The position numbers and the translations under genes are program-made. Under the pieces are notes generated by a model. It saw only the letters and a list, made by a program, of their open reading frames with translations. It did no database searches and was not told the origin of the DNA. Shown piece by piece: positions 61,207 through 64,000 of a DNA stretch of 64,000 bases. Origin of the DNA: Protostelium mycophagum (taxonomy: Eukaryota; Evosea; Variosea; Protosteliida; Protosteliaceae); NCBI GenBank assembly GCA_002081555.1, contig KV921028.1:125494-189493 (forward strand), written 5' to 3'. Each line of letters begins with the position of its first letter. The stretch's first letter is position 1.

Positions 61207-62841
61207 ATGATCATCACATTTCCCGGTTGTATCGGGATTTACAACACTTCATGGACACATTTCCCCACATACATAGACAAGATGGAAGGCTCCCCAGTGC
61301 CGTGAGTGTATTATCTGATAGATCAATCTCACATCCACAGAGGATCGCCAATCGTAAAGCCAATCAAGATCGATTTTGAGGCAGAGATTCCAAAGAGAAC
61401 AGCTGCCTCCACAGATCGAGGAGAGGTAAATGTCTGGATGAATTCTTCAGATCGTTCACTTTATGATCTAAAGTAAAGAGTTTTGATGGAAACAGGTGTG
61501 TGGTCTCTGCAGGAGTCTTCCTACTCCAGGATCACCTTTTTTGAAATGTGGAAAGTGCCTGATGACTTCCTATTGCTCGAAAGAGTGCCAGGTGAATTTT
61601 AATCTCCATCAGTTTTTTGTCCATCATTCCCAATCATCTCGATCTCTTCGTTTTCTGTGTCTCTGTACAACAGTCACCATGTACACAAACACATCATCTG
61701 TTTCAAAAGTGTTAAAGCTCATCTTTCTTAATCTTGCAGGTGGCTGATTGGAAAAGTCACAAACCATTATGTTCAGTTAGAGAGGCAGGTTCTAAATTGA
61801 AAAGCGAGCAAAGGCTCGAACATTTGAAACAAGGTGAGTGGAAATTTCCATGAATTCTCATGGAGAATGATTGCTATCCCAGGAAAGAGATATTTTCCTG
61901 ACGTAGTAGACAAGTGGTACAATCTAAATTTAGACCCAATAGAATACGCGGTAATCCTTTTCATTTTCCGAGAAAAATCACCGTAACAACCGCGAACATC
62001 CCGTTCATACCGCAAAAAATCTATTATATTAAATCCAAAATATAATTTTAATCATTCGTTGTAGACGATTCACGCATTACGCATCTTCTTAGGCCCTGAG
62101 GCTTCCCACTTGAAAACTCACGTAGTTGTCTTCACCCTGTCACTCGATGAGAATTCCAAGATTTTTCCGGGACCCATCTACGAGTTTGAGAACGAGGAAT
62201 TTTTACAAGGAAAAGACCAGAGCGTTGTAGATGCCAGAGAGGAGGCCGCAGAAAGAGGTACGTGATTGTTTTACCTGTGGATATTCGCTACGTTACGTGA
62301 TTTGTTGATGACACAGTTGTATTTGTGCATTGTAGATGTTCACTGCGATTTTGCCTCGTTGTAGTGACACAGAAATTATTTGAAACTCTTGTCTAATTAC
62401 AACGTGATTTCTTGTGACACAAAGTCAAGTGTAGATCTACAATGCGACAAGAGTTTCGCTGCTTAATGCAAGCGTGAAAATCCCCTGCAGATATGGTGTT
62501 GTGCCTCTACAGAAATGTTATGAAACGGTGGCTCTGCCATCGTTCTATAAAATATTGTTATTCGACAAATAAAAATCACGCATGGTAAACAGCGTGAATC
62601 TCTGTACATATGTCGACGTTTCTTAGGTCAAGCTTGGCTCGTGTTTGTCGACGCCGCCGATCCTTCAGCTCAAATCCTAAACCTCCTAGAGCTCGGTACG
62701 ACATCATGACGTCATCAGAGATCATCGGAGGAGACTAATCTATTTTTAGACCCCAATAAAGTGAGAGATTACGTACAAGGGGTGAGGACGAGAAACCCAC
62801 GGTGGAACGAAGTTTACGAGGCAGCCGTGACACGGCCATAA
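61207..62841 (+). CDS. MYND zinc-finger protein
   Basis: The ATG at 61207 opens MIITFPGCIGIYNTSWTHFP; an alternative start is the Met in DKMEGSP (about 61281). After two introns, VCGLCRSLPTPGSPFLKCGK, then MTSYCSKECQ joined to VADWKSHKPLC, form a complete MYND finger (Cys-x2-Cys, Cys-x2-Cys, Cys-x3-Cys, His-x3-Cys) that binds proline-rich partner motifs. The C-terminal half (YATIHALRIFLGPEASHLKT, VVVFTLSLDENSKIFPGPIY, AWLVFVDAADPSAQILNLLE) is a small alpha/beta domain as in many fungal and protist MYND proteins. No SET domain is visible, so it is not a SMYD methyltransferase. It ends NEVYEAAVTRP. A 360-nt intron (about 62262-62628) is the longest in the gene and contains three GTTGTAG/TCTACAA-like words. 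Confidence 0.85.
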
Positions 62842-62938
62842 TTTCACAATAAAAATAAAAATCGAATCTTTTGCAAAGTTTTCTGATTATTATCATTTTA
62901 TTTCTGTTGTTACAAAGTCTAAGAGTACAGGAGAGTGT

Positions 62939-63485
62939 TTAGACAGGGTTGACAAATTTGTAGTCAGTTCCGAAGATCTGATCTCCAATGTGCTGTGCAT
63001 TTTGAATCTGTCCGTTGATGCACCTATAAATATTCAATATCTATCTTGGTCCAAGAGTTATCAGCACAAGACACATCTTGCGGTCTACATCTACAACAAT
63101 GCAGATTGCTGCAGTGAACAATCTTCAGAAATCTCACATGTAGGCTCTGGGGTCATAACAACTTTTGTTGCAGGAGCGATTTCCTTTGCTGCACAAAGAC
63201 ATGAGTCCGGTGAAGTCGTCCAGAGTACATCTAAAGTTGGTGGGGTCGAAGCACTGACCGGAGCTGCCAAAAATAAGATATCTCATCACATTGTCATTTT
63301 TGTGGGTGTTTGTACATCAACGTCGACGCCGACGTCTGTTTTGGAGAGATGTCTTTAAAAATATACCAGCATAACTCTCTTGCGCCACAAGAGGTGCCGC
63401 AGGAAGTGGGGCTGAAGAGATAGTATTTGTCTGCAGCCACACATGCGATGAGAGCTAGAGCAATGAAGCTGTGAGTGATTTTCAT
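62939..63485 (-). CDS. Small secreted cysteine-rich protein
   Basis: Start at 63485: MKITHSFIALALIACVAADK, a signal peptide with likely cleavage after VAA. The mature part has regularly spaced Cys: SPTSCGTSCGARELCW, SGQCFDPTNFRCTLDDF, LCSKGNRSCNKSCYDP and YMCINGQIQNAQHIGDQIFG, ending YKFVNPV. The C-FDP-x-x-F-x-C and C-YDP-x-x-Y-x-C pair looks like two copies of a small disulfide module, similar in style to carbohydrate-binding Cys-rich modules of slime moulds and fungi. About 105 residues, four exons. Extracellular; binding to a glycan is a guess. The flank 63486-63900 holds no further gene that I can support. Confidence 0.8.
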
Positions 63486-63917
63486 TTTTCTGCGTGTGTG
63501 TGTTGTTGGCTTGATTGATATATTTCTCGAATTAACATTTCTCTCTGGAAGAGCTTCCTCTCCAAGGAGGTGGCCCCTGGGTGTGGATCCTGTAATTTGA
63601 CTTGTTCCACTATATAATGACATAATGACTGACATATGAACATTTGGCCAAAAGGATGTGATGTGTTGTCATCTGCATCAGATGCACCGAAATGAAGCAT
63701 TTCTGTCGAAGATTAAAAAGTTTGTTTTTTGTTATGCACCTTTGATTTTCAAAAGAATGTCAAAGTCCATGAGAGCCAATGTGCAAACTGATATAAGCGC
63801 CAATCACACTGGGTGTTACCATTATTTTTCCATAATGCGATTGAGAATGGTTGAGGTCATTGAAGCTTGCGCATTGCAGATTCAAGATTCTGCACTGAAA
63901 AACACATCCGTATTTAT

Positions 63918-64000
63918 TCATGAAATGATACATCGTTTCCTGTACCCTCCATGTTCATTGTACTTCATGCCATCGGCGGCGGCAATCTCTTTCAGTAGCT
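63918..64000 (-). CDS. Possible 3' end of a gene leaving the window
   Basis: On the minus strand the right edge is open in one frame: LLKEIAAADGMKYNEHGGYR then a stop at 63918-63920. The codon use and the Ala/Asp/Gly-containing helix look coding. There is also a GTACAG that could be a donor just before the stop, so the exon may end earlier. Too little is present to name it. Confidence 0.3.
   Translation of the reverse strand, partial: LLKEIAAADGMKYNEHGGYRKRCIIS

Noticed and set aside
1-64000. Retroelements, LINEs and DNA transposons
   Set aside because: I saw no reverse transcriptase, integrase or transposase motifs, no long terminal repeats and no poly-A-ended insertions. Only short hairpins and inverted repeats in introns are present.

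Overview
The window is compact nuclear DNA from a eukaryote. Genes lie on both strands, almost all are split by short GT-AG introns (mostly about 35-60 nt, a few of 200-370 nt), and a 5S rRNA gene and two identical tRNA-Trp genes are interspersed. A very large axonemal-type dynein heavy chain implies a motile cilium or flagellum at some life stage. 5-aminolevulinate synthase implies haem synthesis by the C4 (Shemin) route. A DGRADPS-type ankyrin protein, F-box/LRR and CLU-like proteins and small secreted families suggest a free-living protist. I lean to an amoebozoan with a flagellate stage, with low confidence; animals and chytrid-like lineages are not excluded.

Layout. 1-4.4 kb: 3' part of a methyltransferase gene with a 5S rRNA gene inside an intron, a GNAT acetyltransferase, a gamma-butyrobetaine hydroxylase-like dioxygenase and tRNA-Trp. 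4.4-10.5 kb: a SAM/U-box ubiquitin ligase, a long uncharacterised gene, an uncertain ORF, a small Ser/Thr kinase and a small hypothetical gene. 10.6-17.9 kb: an SLC43-like transporter and a long CLU-related gene. 18.2-22.4 kb: two tandem paralogues for secreted proteins, then ALAS. 22.8-29.1 kb: a small hypothetical protein, the CCR4/CNOT6 deadenylase and an ankyrin-like protein. 29.7-48.5 kb: the dynein heavy chain. 49-55.9 kb: EamA transporter, F-box/LRR protein, alpha-L-fucosidase and Mpo1-like protein. 56-64 kb: second tRNA-Trp, AASDH-type adenylating enzyme with PQQ propeller, MYND protein, Cys-rich secreted protein and a possible gene end at the right edge.

The genes do not form one pathway; this looks like an ordinary housekeeping and signalling neighbourhood. 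The most unusual signal is not a gene. A few palindromic or half-palindromic words (TCTACAAC/GTTGTAGA, TGACGTCA, GAAATTTC, CTATTTTTAG) recur far above chance, mostly in introns and in both orientations, as if introns were built from a restricted vocabulary. All exon structures were read by eye; outer coordinates are those of the start and stop codons I consider most likely.
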